Both the position numbers and the translations under genes were made by a program. From Archivesica marissinica (taxonomy: Eukaryota > Mollusca > Bivalvia > Venerida > Vesicomyidae), in NCBI GenBank assembly GCA_014843695.1, contig CM026403.1, positions 47,745,353 to 47,809,352 on the forward strand: a stretch of 64,000 nucleotides of DNA, given 5' to 3'. Positions within the stretch are counted from its first letter, which is position 1, and every line of letters starts with the position of its first letter. Positions 1 to 12,625 of this stretch are shown piece by piece. The notes below the pieces were generated by a model. It was not told where the DNA came from and did no database searches. It saw nothing but the letters and a program-made list of their open reading frames with translations.

Positions 1-590
1 CAAAATCATCACCTCTACCATCTCCCACTAAGTCAGTATCAGTATCATCACCTCTACCATCTCCCACTAAGTCAGTATCCGCATCATCACCTTTATCATC
101 TCCCACTATATCAGTGTCAGTATCATCACCTCTGTCATCTCCAACTATGTCAGTATCATCACAACTGCCATCTCCCACTATATCAGTGTCATAATCATCA
201 CCTATGTCATCTCCCACTAAGTCAATATCAGCATCATCACCTTTATCATCTCCCACTATGTCAGTGTCATAATCATCACCTTTGTCATTCTCATTCCGCA
301 AGTCAGTATGATCACCTCTGTCATTCACTACTAAGTCATCATCTATGTCATCATCCAGTATGTCAATATCACTATCATCATATATGTCATCATCCAGAAT
401 GTCACTATCATCACATATGTCATCATCCAGTATCTCAGTATCAGTATCATCTCCTATGTCATACTCCACTATGTTTGTGGCCTCATAACGCCAATCATCC
501 CACAATTGCAACTCAGAATCAGTATCATCTGCACTGTCATCCCACACTATGTCATGTACATCACCAGGAGAATCAGCAGCTGTACTTTTT
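1..590 (-). CDS. Asp-rich repeat protein, partial exon (candidate)
   Basis: Reading the minus strand, one frame is open from about 673 to the window edge (about 220 codons) and continues outside. From about residue 40 it is highly acidic. It starts with D-I-V-W-D-D-S-A-D-D-T-D, passes through units like ILDDDIYDDSDID, and then settles into 12-13 residue repeats of the form VGDDxGDDxDTDI. Unit length changes in multiples of three (36 or 39 bp), so the frame survives every expansion, which favours coding over chance. A plausible 3' splice site (pyrimidine-rich tract ending in TTTAG) lies just before 590, so the exon may start there rather than at the ATG at 673. Asp-rich repeat proteins occur among molluscan shell-matrix proteins, but that role is only a guess. 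It could also be a plain minisatellite. Confidence 0.4.
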
Positions 591-782
591 CTAAATGAAG
601 TAAATGGAATAGAATTTGATAAGCATATATATAATGTAATAACACAATCCTGGACTCGAGCAACTGAATGCATACATACAATATATCACAGGATGGAATA
701 TTTCCTATATAGTTTATGCTTCCTAGTGGATGCTGGTGTGTCAGAGGTATACATTGTGTGCAGAATATTTCTTAAAGGCCTG

Positions 783-1070
783 CAGACGGATATGTAGTCC
801 AGTGGTAACACGCTGGACTGGTAATCCAGGGATCGCAGGTTCGATCCCCCGTCTGACCCTAATAAAATTAACAGTCTTTCAGATGGGACGTTAAACCGAG
901 GTCTCGTGTCGGTGCTTTACACCGTGCACGTAAAAGAACCAGAGGAGACTCTGGAATGGGTCTCTCTCTGTATCATTGCACTATCCTCCAAAAATCTCAA
1001 ATAACTAATATCTTCAGGAGGCGTTGCTCATATGGGCAAACGGTAGCGACGATAAATAAACGTAAAACAC
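783..1070 (+). mobile_element. SINE family A, full length
   Basis: A tRNA-derived head carries box A-like GTAGTCCAGTGGTAACA, an anticodon-arm-like CTGGACTGGTAATCCAG (loop would read GGT, Thr-like) and box B GGTTCGATCC. It is followed by a conserved body (CAGATGGGACGTTAAACC, CACGTAAAAGAACC) and a tail ending GATAAATAAACGTAAAACAC. The body resembles the Nin-DC-type SINE domain of metazoans; that name is from memory, not a search. At least nine copies lie in this window, which defines the family internally. Confidence 0.85.
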
Positions 1071-1798
1071 CACCACCATCTTAAAAGCAAAATTTGTCAT
1101 GGATTCGATATCTTTTGAGTGCAATGGTTTGGAAAAACTAGGGTGTCATTACTTTATTATGGCTTAAAGGTGTAAAATCCAAGATAGCCACCACGTGACC
1201 ACATTTCAATCACAGCTGTATTGGTAACGTAGGTGTAAATCATGTAACATTTATGCAATAAAAAGTAATTAAATAAACACACCTTGATTAAGAAATGCAT
1301 GAAAAACAAAATGGCTGCAAGATAAAACACGCTTGTGTTGAAAGCCTATCAGACAGATACACAATGTGTTCAGTCGCATCGTACAATAATGCAAGGCAAT
1401 ACGGATAAGGTAGTTGTTATATATACCTTGTTGTAAATTACCTAAATGCCCTGGAATAAAAGGGGCACATATCTATCCAAAATGTTCAATGCAATCTATC
1501 AATCTGACACAAGGATTATACAGACTAAGTTTCCTGAAGATCTATATAAGAGAGTCAAAAGAGAGTCGTTTGATGTTTTTCTATATTTATCTTTGACAGT
1601 TCTGTACAAACTTAACAAGAACCATTTGAACAAAACTAAAGGAGGCTGCTTCAAAAAAAGACAGATTTTAAGAAATGTAGAGCATTGGATTTCAATAAAT
1701 ATGATAAGGGGACTGAACTCAACATTATTATAATTATGCTAAAAATATTTGGATTGTCTCCCTTTGACTATATACAGCATAAGCCTGGCAAATTGTAA
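1071..1798. other. AT-rich interval, no gene recognised
   Basis: Short overlapping ORFs of 60-95 codons exist between 1414 and 1733, but they show no motif, repeat or splice context that supports coding. Nothing else was recognised. Confidence 0.5.
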
Positions 1799-2046
1799 AA
1801 TCCAGGGATCGCAAGTTCGACCCCACATCTGACCTTAATAAAATTAACAGTCTTTCAGATGGGACTTTAAACCGATGTCTCGTGTCGGTGCTTTACACCA
1901 TGCACGTAAAAGAACCAGAGGAGAATCTGGAATGGGTCTCTGTCTATATCATGCACTATTCTCCAAAATCTAAAATAACTAATCTCTTCAGGAGGCGTCG
2001 CTCATATGGGCAACCGGTAGCGACGATAAATAAACATAAAAACACA
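1799..2046 (+). mobile_element. SINE family A, 5'-truncated
   Basis: Starts inside the tRNA-like head (ATCCAGGGATCGCAAGTTCG, box B region) and runs through the complete family A body to the GATAAATAAACATAAA tail. Box A is missing, so it could not be transcribed by RNA polymerase III. Confidence 0.85.
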
Positions 2047-2160
2047 CAATGGTTAAACAGTTACATTCTCTCGTTTCATTGGCGTAGGTGCGACTAATTC
2101 AAAATGGATTCCCCGCTTAAACAAACATGGAAGATGATACATATTAAATTTAGTCACACA

Positions 2161-5100
2161 AGATATTGTTGTACATTTACTACATATATAATACCAGATA
2201 TTGTTGTACATTTACTACATATATAATACCAGATATTGTTGTACATTTACTACATATATAATACCAGATATTGTTGTACATTTACTACATATATAATACC
2301 AGATATTGGTGTACATCTACTACAGATAATACCAGATATTGTTGTACATTTACTACATATATAATACCAGATATTGTTGTACATTTACTACATATATTAT
2401 ACCAGATATTGTTGTACATTTACTACATATATAATACCAGATATTGTTGTACATTTACTACATATATAATACCAGATATTGTTGCACATTTACTACATAT
2501 ATAATACCAGATATTGTTGTACATTTACTACATATATAATACCAGATATTGTTGTACATTTACTACATATATAATACCAGATATTGGTGTACATTTACTA
2601 CATATATAATACCAGATATTGGTGTACATTTACTACATATATTACCCGATATTGTTGTACATTTACTACATATATAATACCAGATATTGTTGCACATTTA
2701 CTACATATATAATACCAGATATTGGTGTACATTTACTACATATATAATACCAGATATTGGTGTACATTTACTACATATATAATACCGGATATTGTTGCAC
2801 ATTTACTACATATATAATACCGGATATTGTTGTACATTTACTACATATATACTACCAGATATTGGTGTACATTTACTACATATATAATACCAGATATTGG
2901 TGTACATTTACTACATATATAACAGCAGATATTGTTGCACATTTACTACATATATAATACCAGATATGGGTGTACATTTACTACATATATAATATCGGAT
3001 ATTGTTGTACATTTACTACATATAATACCAGATATTGTTGTACATTAAACTACATATAATACCAGATATTGGTGTACATTTACTACATATATAATACCAG
3101 ATATTGGTGTACATTTACTACATATATAATACCGGATATTGTTGTACATTTACTACATATAATACCAGATATTGTTGTACATTAAACTACATATAATACC
3201 AGATATTGGTGTACATTTACTACATATATAATACCAGATATTGTTGCACATTTACTACATATATAATACCAGATATTGGTGTACATTTACTACATATATA
3301 ATACCGGATATTGTTGTACATTTACTACATATAATACCAGAAATTGTTGTACATTAAACTACATATAATACCGTATATTGGTGTACGTTTACTACATATA
3401 TAATACCGGATATTGTTGTACATTTACTACATATATAATACCAGATATTGGTGTACATTTACTACATATATAATACCAGATATTGTTGCACATTTACTAC
3501 ATATATAATACCAGATATTGGTGTACATTTATTACATATATAATACCGGATATTGTTGTACATTAAACTACATATAATACCAGATATTGGTGAACATTTA
3601 CTACATATATAGTACCGGATATTGTTGTACATTAAACTACATATAATACCAGATATTGGTGTACATTTACTACATATATAATTCCAGATATTGTTGTACA
3701 TTTACTACATATATAATACCAGATATTGGTGTACATTTACTACATATATATTACCAGATATTGGTGTACATTTACTACATATATATTACCAGATATTGGT
3801 GTACATTTACTACATATATAATACCAGATATTGTTGCACATTTACTACATATATAATACCAGATATTGGTGTACATTTACTACATATGTAATACCGGATA
3901 TTGTTGCACATTTACTACATATATAATACCGGATATTGTTGTACATTTAATACATATAATACCAGATATTGTTGTACATTAAACTACATATAATACCAGA
4001 TATTGGTGTACATTTACTAGATATATAATACCAGATATTGTTACACATTTACTACATATATAATACCAGATATTGTTGTACATATACTACATATATAATA
4101 CCGGATATTGTTGTACATTTACTACATATATAATACCGGATATTGTTGTACATTTACTACATATATAATACCAGATATTGTTGTACATTTACTACATATA
4201 TAATACCGGATATTGTTGTACATTTACTATATATATAATACCAGATATTGTTGTATATTTACTACAAATATAATACCGGATATTGTTGCACATTTACTAC
4301 ATATATAATACCAGATATTGTTGTACATTTACTACATATATAATACCAGATATTGTTGCACATTTACTACATATAATACCCGATATTGTTGTACATTTAC
4401 TACATATATAATACCGGATATTGTTGCACATTTACTACATATATAATACCGGATATTGCTGTACATTTACTACATATATAATACCAGATATTGTTGTACA
4501 GTTACTACCTATATAATACCGGATATTGTTGTACATTTACTACATATATAATACCAGACATAGGTGTACATTTACTACATATATAATACCGGATATTGGT
4601 GTACATTTACTACATATATAATACCAGATATTGTTGCACATTTACTACATATATAATACCAGATATTGGTGTACATTTACTACATATATAATACCAGATA
4701 TTGTTGTACATATACTACATATATAATACCGGATATTGTTGCACATTTACTACATATATAATACCGGATATTGTTGTACATTTACTACATATATAATACC
4801 GGATATTGTTGTACATTTACTACATATATAATACCAGATATTGGTGTATATTTACTACATATATAATACCAGATATTGGTGTACATTTACTACATATATA
4901 ATACCGGATATTGTTGCACATTTACTACATATATAATACCGGATATTGTTGTACATTTACTACATATATACTACCAGATATTGGTGTACATTTACTACAT
5001 ATATAATACCAGATATTGGTGTACATTTACTACATATATAATACCAGATATTGTTGCACATTTACTACATATATAATACCAGATATGGGTGTACATTTAC

Positions 5101-5279
5101 TACATATATAATATCGGATATTGTTGTACATTTACTACATATAATACCAGATATTGTTGTACATTAAACTACATATAATACCAGATATTGGTGTACATTT
5201 ACTACATATATAATACCGGATATTGTTGCACATTTACTACATATATAATACCAGATATTGGTGTACATTTACTACATAT
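2161..5279. repeat. 35-bp minisatellite array, about 89 units
   Basis: Tandem units of 35 bp built on GATATTGTTGTACATTTACT followed by ACATATATAATACCA. Variants include GGTGTACA for GTTGTACA, CGGATATT for CAGATATT, and a 33-bp form lacking one TA. Variants recur in blocks (for example about 2700-3000 and about 4860-5160 share the same variant order), which shows segmental duplication within the array. Small ORFs translating to repeats of YIYYIYNTRYWCTF are a by-product of the period. Confidence 0.97.
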
Positions 5280-6017
5280 CGACGGTGCCGAATCAAAATG
5301 TCGTATAACCAGATTATACGTCTTTTTGACCGTAACATGTTTTTCAGTTATACGGACTTATTTTTAAATTTCGCGCCTTTTGCTCTTGGTCCCATTGCTA
5401 TTGGATGACTATAACCTTTTGAACTGGGCATGTGACATTTTGCACTTGACTGATTGGTCCGATTGTGTAAAGGCAAAAGGTCGTATAAATTACGTATTAT
5501 TATTGGCCAGTAAAACGTGGTAAAGTTAAAATCAAAAAGTCGTATAATTTCTAGTTTTGCGTGGAAAACTGAAATCCGAATACTGCGACTAGACATGATG
5601 TGATCAAGCAATGGTAAGTTTTAATATACTTGTAATTTATGTATTTATTAACCATATTTCCTATGCAAGTCCCTTTAAATTATGTTAATAGTATCCTTAA
5701 ATACAAAATCATAAGTGGAAATTTTAAAAATAAATTCTAGACTCATAAAAACAGTCATGTTTTCGTTGTAATGCGTGTGAGTTATGCTTATGCACTGATC
5801 GATAGGTGTAATTAACAGATTGTTCATGGAAGATGCATCAAAATAAGATATGGATTCGCAGCATGTTGAAGTTAAAATCTATACGAGGTTTTATAATACA
5901 ACACATCAGCGGGAACAGGCGGGGTCGCTCATGTTGCCCGTTCTGCCCTCGAATGTGATGCTATTCTAAATGAGTAAAGTCACTTCTTTTCATATTGCCT
6001 CTTTCTTTCGGTTTCAG
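5280..6017. mobile_element. 5' part of decayed DNA transposon
   Basis: This non-coding stretch precedes the transposase remnant. It holds three copies of a short motif, CAAAANGTCGTATAA, near 5295, 5475 and 5535, and a TTTTGACCGTAACATG near 5322. GACCGTA-type motifs recur beyond the 3' end of the transposase, suggesting subterminal transposase-binding repeats. Exact termini and target-site duplication were not identified. Confidence 0.4.
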
Positions 6018-8655
6018 GATACCGACGCTGATCTGGAATGGACATGTTTTATTTGTGATAAAAAGGCTGATAACTCTACATGTTGTTAGAACAACTAGTT
6101 TCGACGGACAACGTCATTTTATACGACGCAGGTGATAAGGTCTGGTTATTCTGCAAAGGATATCAAAGAGCGTATCATCGCCAAGTGTGGACAACATTCA
6201 CAAACATGCCATATAGTCCAATTTTGAAGACTTCTATTTGTGTGAAATTTGCGGGTGGTATATGACAGGTGGCAGCTACCGGTGCGACTAAACCCCAACA
6301 ACACTATGTTTTCCATAGGGAAAAGGATCCTGCAGATGTCACTGAATACAAACAGACGAATACAAGTTGTAGCGACAATAGGAGTAAAGACAATACTTAC
6401 ATACCTAAAGAAATTGAAAGTGATATCAAAGGTCTATCAGATGATTCAAACGTTGATCCGGATTGGGCTCCAAGTAAACGTAAACCGTGTGCAAGTAGCA
6501 GCGACACTGATGACGATACCTTGTACGAACCACGACGTAGATATTTCGTCAAGAAAGGTCTAACGAAAAGCATATGCCAATCAAAGAACATTAACACAAA
6601 GCATTGTGTGGTCAACAATCTTCCGGGGACGAAAACTGTAACTAACCAAAGTAACAAAGTTGACATTATCGATGTCGAAAGGAACAATAAAAACAAGGTC
6701 GAACATCTTCAGAACAGAACTGTCTGTTCCCAAGCGCAGGTGCCAGAAACAAGTCACCAGATTGCCATGGTACAGGTAGGCTGCACAAAGCTTACGACTG
6801 AGAACCCCAACAACACTATTATTCATGTACCACTACAAACTACACGAGATTGTGACAATGAAGGTCTAGAAACCGTAGCAATATCCTGTGCTGATACAGA
6901 TCCGGATAGTGTAATGGTACATACAGTTGATGAACTTGATGTATACGAAAGCAGGACTGCCCAAAGCGAACATGCAGTCGATGCACTTACCAACCAGAAT
7001 CAAGTTCCTGTAATAAGAAATGTTAACGATTCCGATGTAATAACTGAAACAGACAACGTCGACCATTTACTAGATGCTCCAAATGTAGTACAATCAGACG
7101 ATGGAAATATAGATACCATTGATCATGTGGAAGAAGTAGATCAGGTTATGGATGTTGGTCAGAATAAGAGACAGAAAGGCATAAACAAACGCACAACGAA
7201 CACAACCTATAGAATGGTAGGCAAACAGTATGTTAGTTTAATGAAAGATACTAATGGAAACAAGAAAGTTAAACAGGAACGTATACTCACTGAACGAGGT
7301 TGTTCAAAACGCTGTGAACGTCGCAATCAATGCGGTGAGTCCTCAGAAGAAGATAGGACGTTACTTTTTTATTCATTCTGGCGAAATATGTCATGGGATG
7401 AGAAGAAAATGTACGTGTTCAAACATACTGGCAAACAAGAGTGTCCAAAGAAATCTGACACTAGCAAAATAAACTTAACATTTAGATACAGTCCTATGCA
7501 TAACGGAGTGTCCATGAGAGTGTGCAAGAACATGTTTCTGTCTACGCTAGGTATAGGGGAGAAGTCAGTATACCAATGGGTGAAAAAGGTAGATGGAAGA
7601 ACGGGTATTCCAATTAAAAGCGAAAACGAGAAGAAAAAGAAGCATCCTTCTGCAAATGAACTCACAGCTAGAGAATATATAGAAAGCCTACCAAAGGTAC
7701 CATCTCACTACTGCAGATCCGAAAGCAAAATGGAATACATAGAACCTGTCTTTGGATCAATGGCCGAGCTTCACAGGGTATACAAAGAGTAGTGTGCTGA
7801 ACATGACAAGCGTTCAGTCAGCAAGACAAAGTTTTATGAAGTGTTCAATGATATGAACCTGTCCTTATTCAAGACCCGCAAAGATCAATGTGACACTTGC
7901 GTAAGTTTCGAGGCTGGAAATATAACAGAAGATATATATAATGCACATATAAAGCGTAAAGACAAAGCTCGAGAATCAAAGGCTAAGGATAAACTACATG
8001 CAGAAGATAACCCAACAGTAAAAGTTATTACAGTTGATATGCAGGCAGTATTATTAGCGCCAATGCTAAAGGCCAGTGCGCTTTATTACAAGACCAAGCT
8101 TGCGTGTCATAACTACACGGTATATGACTAAAGATGTAAGTTGTTACTTTTGGACTGAGAGTGACGGGGACCTATCAGCAAATTCGTTTGCCAGTTGCTT
8201 GACTGACTATATTAAGAACCTGCCTACATCTATCGAAAAGGTTATTGTGTATAGTTAGCCAACGCCTTACTAAAACTATCCAAAGATAGGAATATCCTAA
8301 TCGTGCACAAGTTGTTAGATAAGGGTCATACCCAAATGGAGGTGGACAGCGTACATGCCACAATAGAACGCAAAATTAAGGATCAGCCGATGTATAGTCC
8401 AGCGTGTTATGTCAGCAAGATAATCCCTGCTAGGCTGACAAAGTCATACGAGTCAAATACCTCGGCTATGACTTTTTCAAAGACTTTTCTAAGTTGAACT
8501 ATTACACCAGCATTAGACCAGGAACGAAGGCAGTCGATCCGACGGTATATGACATTCGTTGCCTTCATTATTTGAAAGGGGAAGGCATTCAAGTACAACT
8601 GAACTTCGATGATGTTGAACAGGATTTACCTCGACGAGCCAAGTGAGATAGTCCG
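6018..8655 (+). pseudogene. DDE-type transposase-like pseudogene
   Basis: The longest open block is 6269-7790. It opens right after an AG splice acceptor (TATATGACAG), so it is probably an exon and not an ATG-started ORF. Its last 170 residues carry a Cys cluster (CSKRCERRNQC), FLSTLGIGEKSVYQWV and ESLPKVPSHYCR, and the frame continues past the TAG at 7790 with KFYEVFNDMNLSLFKTRKDQ and CDTC. Then come VITVDMQ, LYYKTKLACHNYTVYD, a frameshift near 8130, ANSFASCLTDYIKNLP, a small deletion near 8257, then KGHTQMEVDSVHATIERK, a frameshift near 8490, and QLNFDDVEQD. This matches a widespread invertebrate family of transposon proteins whose superfamily I cannot name. VDMQ probably contains the first catalytic Asp, and the expected Y-S-D-G segment is cut out at 8257. 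An upstream block (6018-6260), with a C-x2-C pair and YHRQVW, looks like a broken PHD-like N-terminus. The element is inactive. Confidence 0.75.
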
Positions 8656-9087
8656 AAGCCTGAGGATACTGTTGGACGGCTGCACACAGGAAGACTACCA
8701 ATTAAAGGTAGCAAGTACAAGCACCTCCAGGAGCTCAAAGGTGTCATTCACGGAGACTACCATGGTTATTACGATAGTCTAAAATATGCGTAATGGCCTC
8801 GTAGGCAAGTGTTGGACCGTAGTCACTACTAGTAGACCGTAGTTGACAATAATTAACCGTGCAGTTAACAGTAGTACAATGCACATGTATATAGTTATAC
8901 TTACCGTAGTTTGAACTTCATAAACTCATGATTTGACCGTGTTTAGCCTAAACATGTTCAAACTATCTCTACGGTGAGCTTGGAACAACCCAGGTCCCGA
9001 TTGTAAAGGTAGTTTTCAACGTAATCGACCCTACTTGACCGTAGAGTACACCGTAGTTGGCCAATGGCTCAATTGCTGATACTGATC
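8656..9087. mobile_element. Probable 3' end of the same DNA transposon
   Basis: No coding potential. Repeated GACCGTAG/ACCGTAGTT motifs occur (about 8816, 8837, 8919, 9037 and 9049, plus a reverse form CTACGGTGAG near 8969). The element runs into the assembly gap, so the terminal inverted repeat cannot be defined. Confidence 0.35.
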
Positions 9088-10087
9088 NNNNNNNNNNNNN
9101 NNNNNNNNNNNNNNNNNNNNNNNNNNNNNNNNNNNNNNNNNNNNNNNNNNNNNNNNNNNNNNNNNNNNNNNNNNNNNNNNNNNNNNNNNNNNNNNNNNNN
9201 NNNNNNNNNNNNNNNNNNNNNNNNNNNNNNNNNNNNNNNNNNNNNNNNNNNNNNNNNNNNNNNNNNNNNNNNNNNNNNNNNNNNNNNNNNNNNNNNNNNN
9301 NNNNNNNNNNNNNNNNNNNNNNNNNNNNNNNNNNNNNNNNNNNNNNNNNNNNNNNNNNNNNNNNNNNNNNNNNNNNNNNNNNNNNNNNNNNNNNNNNNNN
9401 NNNNNNNNNNNNNNNNNNNNNNNNNNNNNNNNNNNNNNNNNNNNNNNNNNNNNNNNNNNNNNNNNNNNNNNNNNNNNNNNNNNNNNNNNNNNNNNNNNNN
9501 NNNNNNNNNNNNNNNNNNNNNNNNNNNNNNNNNNNNNNNNNNNNNNNNNNNNNNNNNNNNNNNNNNNNNNNNNNNNNNNNNNNNNNNNNNNNNNNNNNNN
9601 NNNNNNNNNNNNNNNNNNNNNNNNNNNNNNNNNNNNNNNNNNNNNNNNNNNNNNNNNNNNNNNNNNNNNNNNNNNNNNNNNNNNNNNNNNNNNNNNNNNN
9701 NNNNNNNNNNNNNNNNNNNNNNNNNNNNNNNNNNNNNNNNNNNNNNNNNNNNNNNNNNNNNNNNNNNNNNNNNNNNNNNNNNNNNNNNNNNNNNNNNNNN
9801 NNNNNNNNNNNNNNNNNNNNNNNNNNNNNNNNNNNNNNNNNNNNNNNNNNNNNNNNNNNNNNNNNNNNNNNNNNNNNNNNNNNNNNNNNNNNNNNNNNNN
9901 NNNNNNNNNNNNNNNNNNNNNNNNNNNNNNNNNNNNNNNNNNNNNNNNNNNNNNNNNNNNNNNNNNNNNNNNNNNNNNNNNNNNNNNNNNNNNNNNNNNN
10001 NNNNNNNNNNNNNNNNNNNNNNNNNNNNNNNNNNNNNNNNNNNNNNNNNNNNNNNNNNNNNNNNNNNNNNNNNNNNNNNNNNNNNNN
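9088..10087. other. Assembly gap, 1000 N
   Basis: Exactly 1000 undetermined bases, a fixed-size placeholder used in scaffolding. The true length is unknown. Confidence 0.99.
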
Positions 10088-10749
10088 TGTGATTCATACA
10101 TGTGTCTCAAGAAATTATACACTATATTTCCAGTTTGCAGTGATATATATATATATATATATACATACATACATGAATTAAATCATAAATGACACGCATT
10201 AAACTAAATTAAGTGTTAATTTATGTAGTTAGCCGGTATATCGACGTGCTCGTTATATGAAGGTGGATAGGCAGAAAGACGGATGGACGGACGGTCGGCT
10301 GTCGGAACGGGTGGGCGGGATTTGGACGGGTTGTTGGAGGGGGCGTTTGGACGAACGCCTGCCGGGGCGGACGGGCATATAGCCGTACAACCAGTGAACA
10401 AATGTTAATAAACGAACAAATAGACATACAAATACATATTAAGCTGTGGCGTGTATTTGATTACATTATATACCACTTGATTAAATATACGAAATGTGTT
10501 TGTACCGAAATGTTGAAATGTCCAAAACAAATATTAATCTTGGCTATTTAAACACATCTTTTATTAGATAAAGCGTACAGAGATATTTCGTTGCCCAGGT
10601 TATTCATTGAAATCACAATATCATGTAGTACACTCCTTAATGATATTTGATCTCTTATCTAGATAACGTATGCTCGGGGTAAAATTAATTCATTCTGCGG
10701 TTAGTTTTAAGTTAGAATGAACTAGATTATAACATTGGTGATTGACTTT
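10088..10749. other. Intergenic, no gene recognised
   Basis: Contains a short AT/ACAT microsatellite at about 10145-10174 and a GGACGGACGG-rich stretch at 10265-10375. No coding or mobile-element signature was recognised. Confidence 0.5.
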
Positions 10750-10950
10750 TAGCTCGATTGCAAAACAAGTTCTTACAACATTACATTAATCACTCTCGAG
10801 AGCTCATTCCTGTTGGAATCCATCGCCAATGTGGAATTTAAATGCCTTGCCCAAGGGCACACTCGTAACGGTTCCAGCGGGACTCGAACTCCGGGCCTCT
10901 CGCAGCTGAATCCAAAGCGCTACCACTGCGCTATCACGACTTCCACATTG
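10750..10950 (-). mobile_element. SINE family D, full length
   Basis: On the minus strand: head GTGGAAGTCGTGATAGCGCA with box A-like TAGCGCAGTGGTAGCGC, then GGAGTTCGAGTCCCGC (box B-like), body GGGCAAGGCATTTAAATTCC, and tail GTAAGAACTTGTTTTGCAAT. Related copies occur at 53646, 55883, 56475, 58653, 58860 and 61158. Confidence 0.8.
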
Positions 10951-11229
10951 TTTGTTTTTGTTTTTTCTTGTGTTGTGGGGTTTAAAAAGTCGCACAAACA
11001 CCTTAGGCTATATGGCGAGTCATTAGTGCTGGAGGAAGACCCCCGCATGCTCACCCGAGCAGTATTTCAGACACGGACGGGCACCCGGGTTGAACCACAG
11101 ACCTACCGTCATCCAGCTGGATAACTTCCTCATATGAAAGCATCCTACATCCCCGGTGGATTCGAACATCCAGCGGTAAGGGTCAAGTGATTTGAAATCA
11201 ACGATCGTAACCATTCGACCATGGAGGCA
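10951..11229 (-). mobile_element. SINE family C, full length
   Basis: Minus strand: head CCTCCATGGTCGAATGGTTA with TTGATTTCAAATCACTTG (CAA anticodon-like, Leu-type head with long variable arm) and box B TTCGAATCCACC. The body includes GAGGAAGTTATCCAGCTGGA and GTGCCCGTCCGTGTCTGAAA, and the tail GGTCTTCCTCCAGCAC. It sits directly upstream of the family D copy in the same orientation, forming a C-D tandem. Confidence 0.8.
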
Positions 11230-11232
11230 ATC

Positions 11233-11900
11233 GAGATAAGATCAGTGTTGACATCTACGGTCTCTCCCGAGTCCATTACGTCGGTCTGCGACTGTTTCTA
11301 ACACCATTGCAGACTTCCAGGACGCGGTGCCAATCGAGATAAGATCAGGATGCGGGAACGCCGCCATATTACCGTAAGTTGGTGACGTCATTCCACTTAA
11401 CGCGCGTAAATTAGGGATATTTTGAAACGGAAACTCCGCCATTTTGACGGGAACCTGATATGTCCCCATTTTCACCAGAACCGGATATGTCGCCATTTTG
11501 ACCGGAATCGGATATGCCGCCATTTTGATCGGAAAAGGATATGTCGCCATTTTGAAGCGGAAACGGATATGCCGCCATTTTGGCCACCATTTTGTGACGT
11601 CATGGCTCCACGCTCCACAGTTTGGGGGTCCGGCTACTTCACCCTATACCTACGGACCCTCCCGAGTCCATTACGCTGGTCTGCGACTGTTTCTAACACC
11701 CTCGCAGACTTCCAGGACGCGGTCCCAATCGAGATGAGACCAGTTTTAACATCTACGGACCCTCCAGAGTCCATTACGCTGGTCTGCGACTGTTTCTAAC
11801 ACCCTCGCAGACTTCCAGGACGCGATGCCAATCGAGATGAGACCAGTTTTAACATCTACGGACCCTCCCGAGTCCATTACGCTGGTCTGTGACTGTTTGC
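11233..11900. repeat. 103-bp repeats around a GCCATTTT-rich array
   Basis: A unit of about 103 bp (CCCGAGTCCATTACGCTGGT, then CTGCGACTGTTTCTAACACC, then CAGACTTCCAGGACGCGG) occurs near 11250, 11660 and 11760 and partially at 11860. Between the first two copies, 11360-11595 holds about seven spaced copies of CGCCATTTTG or close variants with GGATATG spacers. An ORF of 125 codons across it is a by-product. Confidence 0.75.
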
Positions 11901-12332
11901 ATAATATCGATTATTAATTATTGATTATCGATTTATTGATTATTGACTCTTTTTTATGAAATTTGGCGGGAAAATATTTTTGGCGCAAAAAAATAATGGC
12001 GGGGTAAAAATGGCGCGGAAAAAAAATGGCGCGAAAAAAATAGAAAGGGGGGGGTTGAAGTAATGGGTATACAGCGTACACTATACTACTCCCATGGTCA
12101 TACAGGTGACAGGCACTACCTATCAGCGTGGAAAAGCCAATAAAGGGTTAAAGTCAAAATCAATTACTGAAATAGACATTATAGAAGGAATAGAACACTA
12201 CGATACCCGCGAGGTGTTTGACATTGGTTCAGTGTATTGTCGAATTATATTTCACCGAAGGAACATTGAACGCATCATATCACGAATGGCGCTAGCCACT
12301 ATATCGTTCAATGTTCAAAGTGAAATATTATA
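11901..12332. other. A/T-rich interval with ATGGCG motifs and a small foldback
   Basis: 11955-12045 contains TTTGGCGGGAAAA and three AATGGCGCG-like motifs in A-rich context. About 12247-12332 forms an imperfect hairpin (ATTTCACCGAAGGAACATTG pairing with CAATGTTCAAAGTGAAATAT), compatible with a tiny MITE. No gene seen. Confidence 0.45.
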
Positions 12333-12625
12333 CAGACGGGTCTGTAGTCCAGTGGTAACACACTGGACTGGTAATCCAGGGATCGCAGGTTCGACCACCC
12401 GTCTGACCATAATAAAATTAACAGTCTTTCAGATGGGACTTTAAACCGAGGTCTCGTGTCGGAGCTTTACATCGTACACGTAAAAGAACCAGATGAGATT
12501 CTGGAATGGGTCTCTGTCTGTATCATTGTACTATCCTCCAAAAATCTAAAATGACTAATCTCTTCAGGAGGCGTCCAGCTCATATGGGATCCTCTAGCGA
12601 CGATAAATAAACGTAAAACACACAT
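12333..12625 (+). mobile_element. SINE family A, full length with target-site duplication
   Basis: Complete head, body and GATAAATAAACGTAAAACACA tail. Flanked by a perfect 11-bp direct repeat, TGAAATATTAT, at 12321-12331 and 12626-12636, which shows insertion by target-primed reverse transcription. Confidence 0.92.

Noticed and set aside
783..860. Functional tRNA-Thr gene
   Set aside because: Anticodon-like loop is present, but the T arm does not fold with the acceptor and the same SINE body follows in every copy; it is a SINE head.
9031..10181. ORFs of 340-380 codons across N runs (also near 34.1-35.4 and 51.1-52.2 kb)
   Set aside because: Made of undetermined bases in assembly gaps.
11422..11799. 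125-codon ORF with RICRHFDRN repeats
   Set aside because: Arises from the GCCATTTTG-type repeat; no coding signature beyond the repeat.
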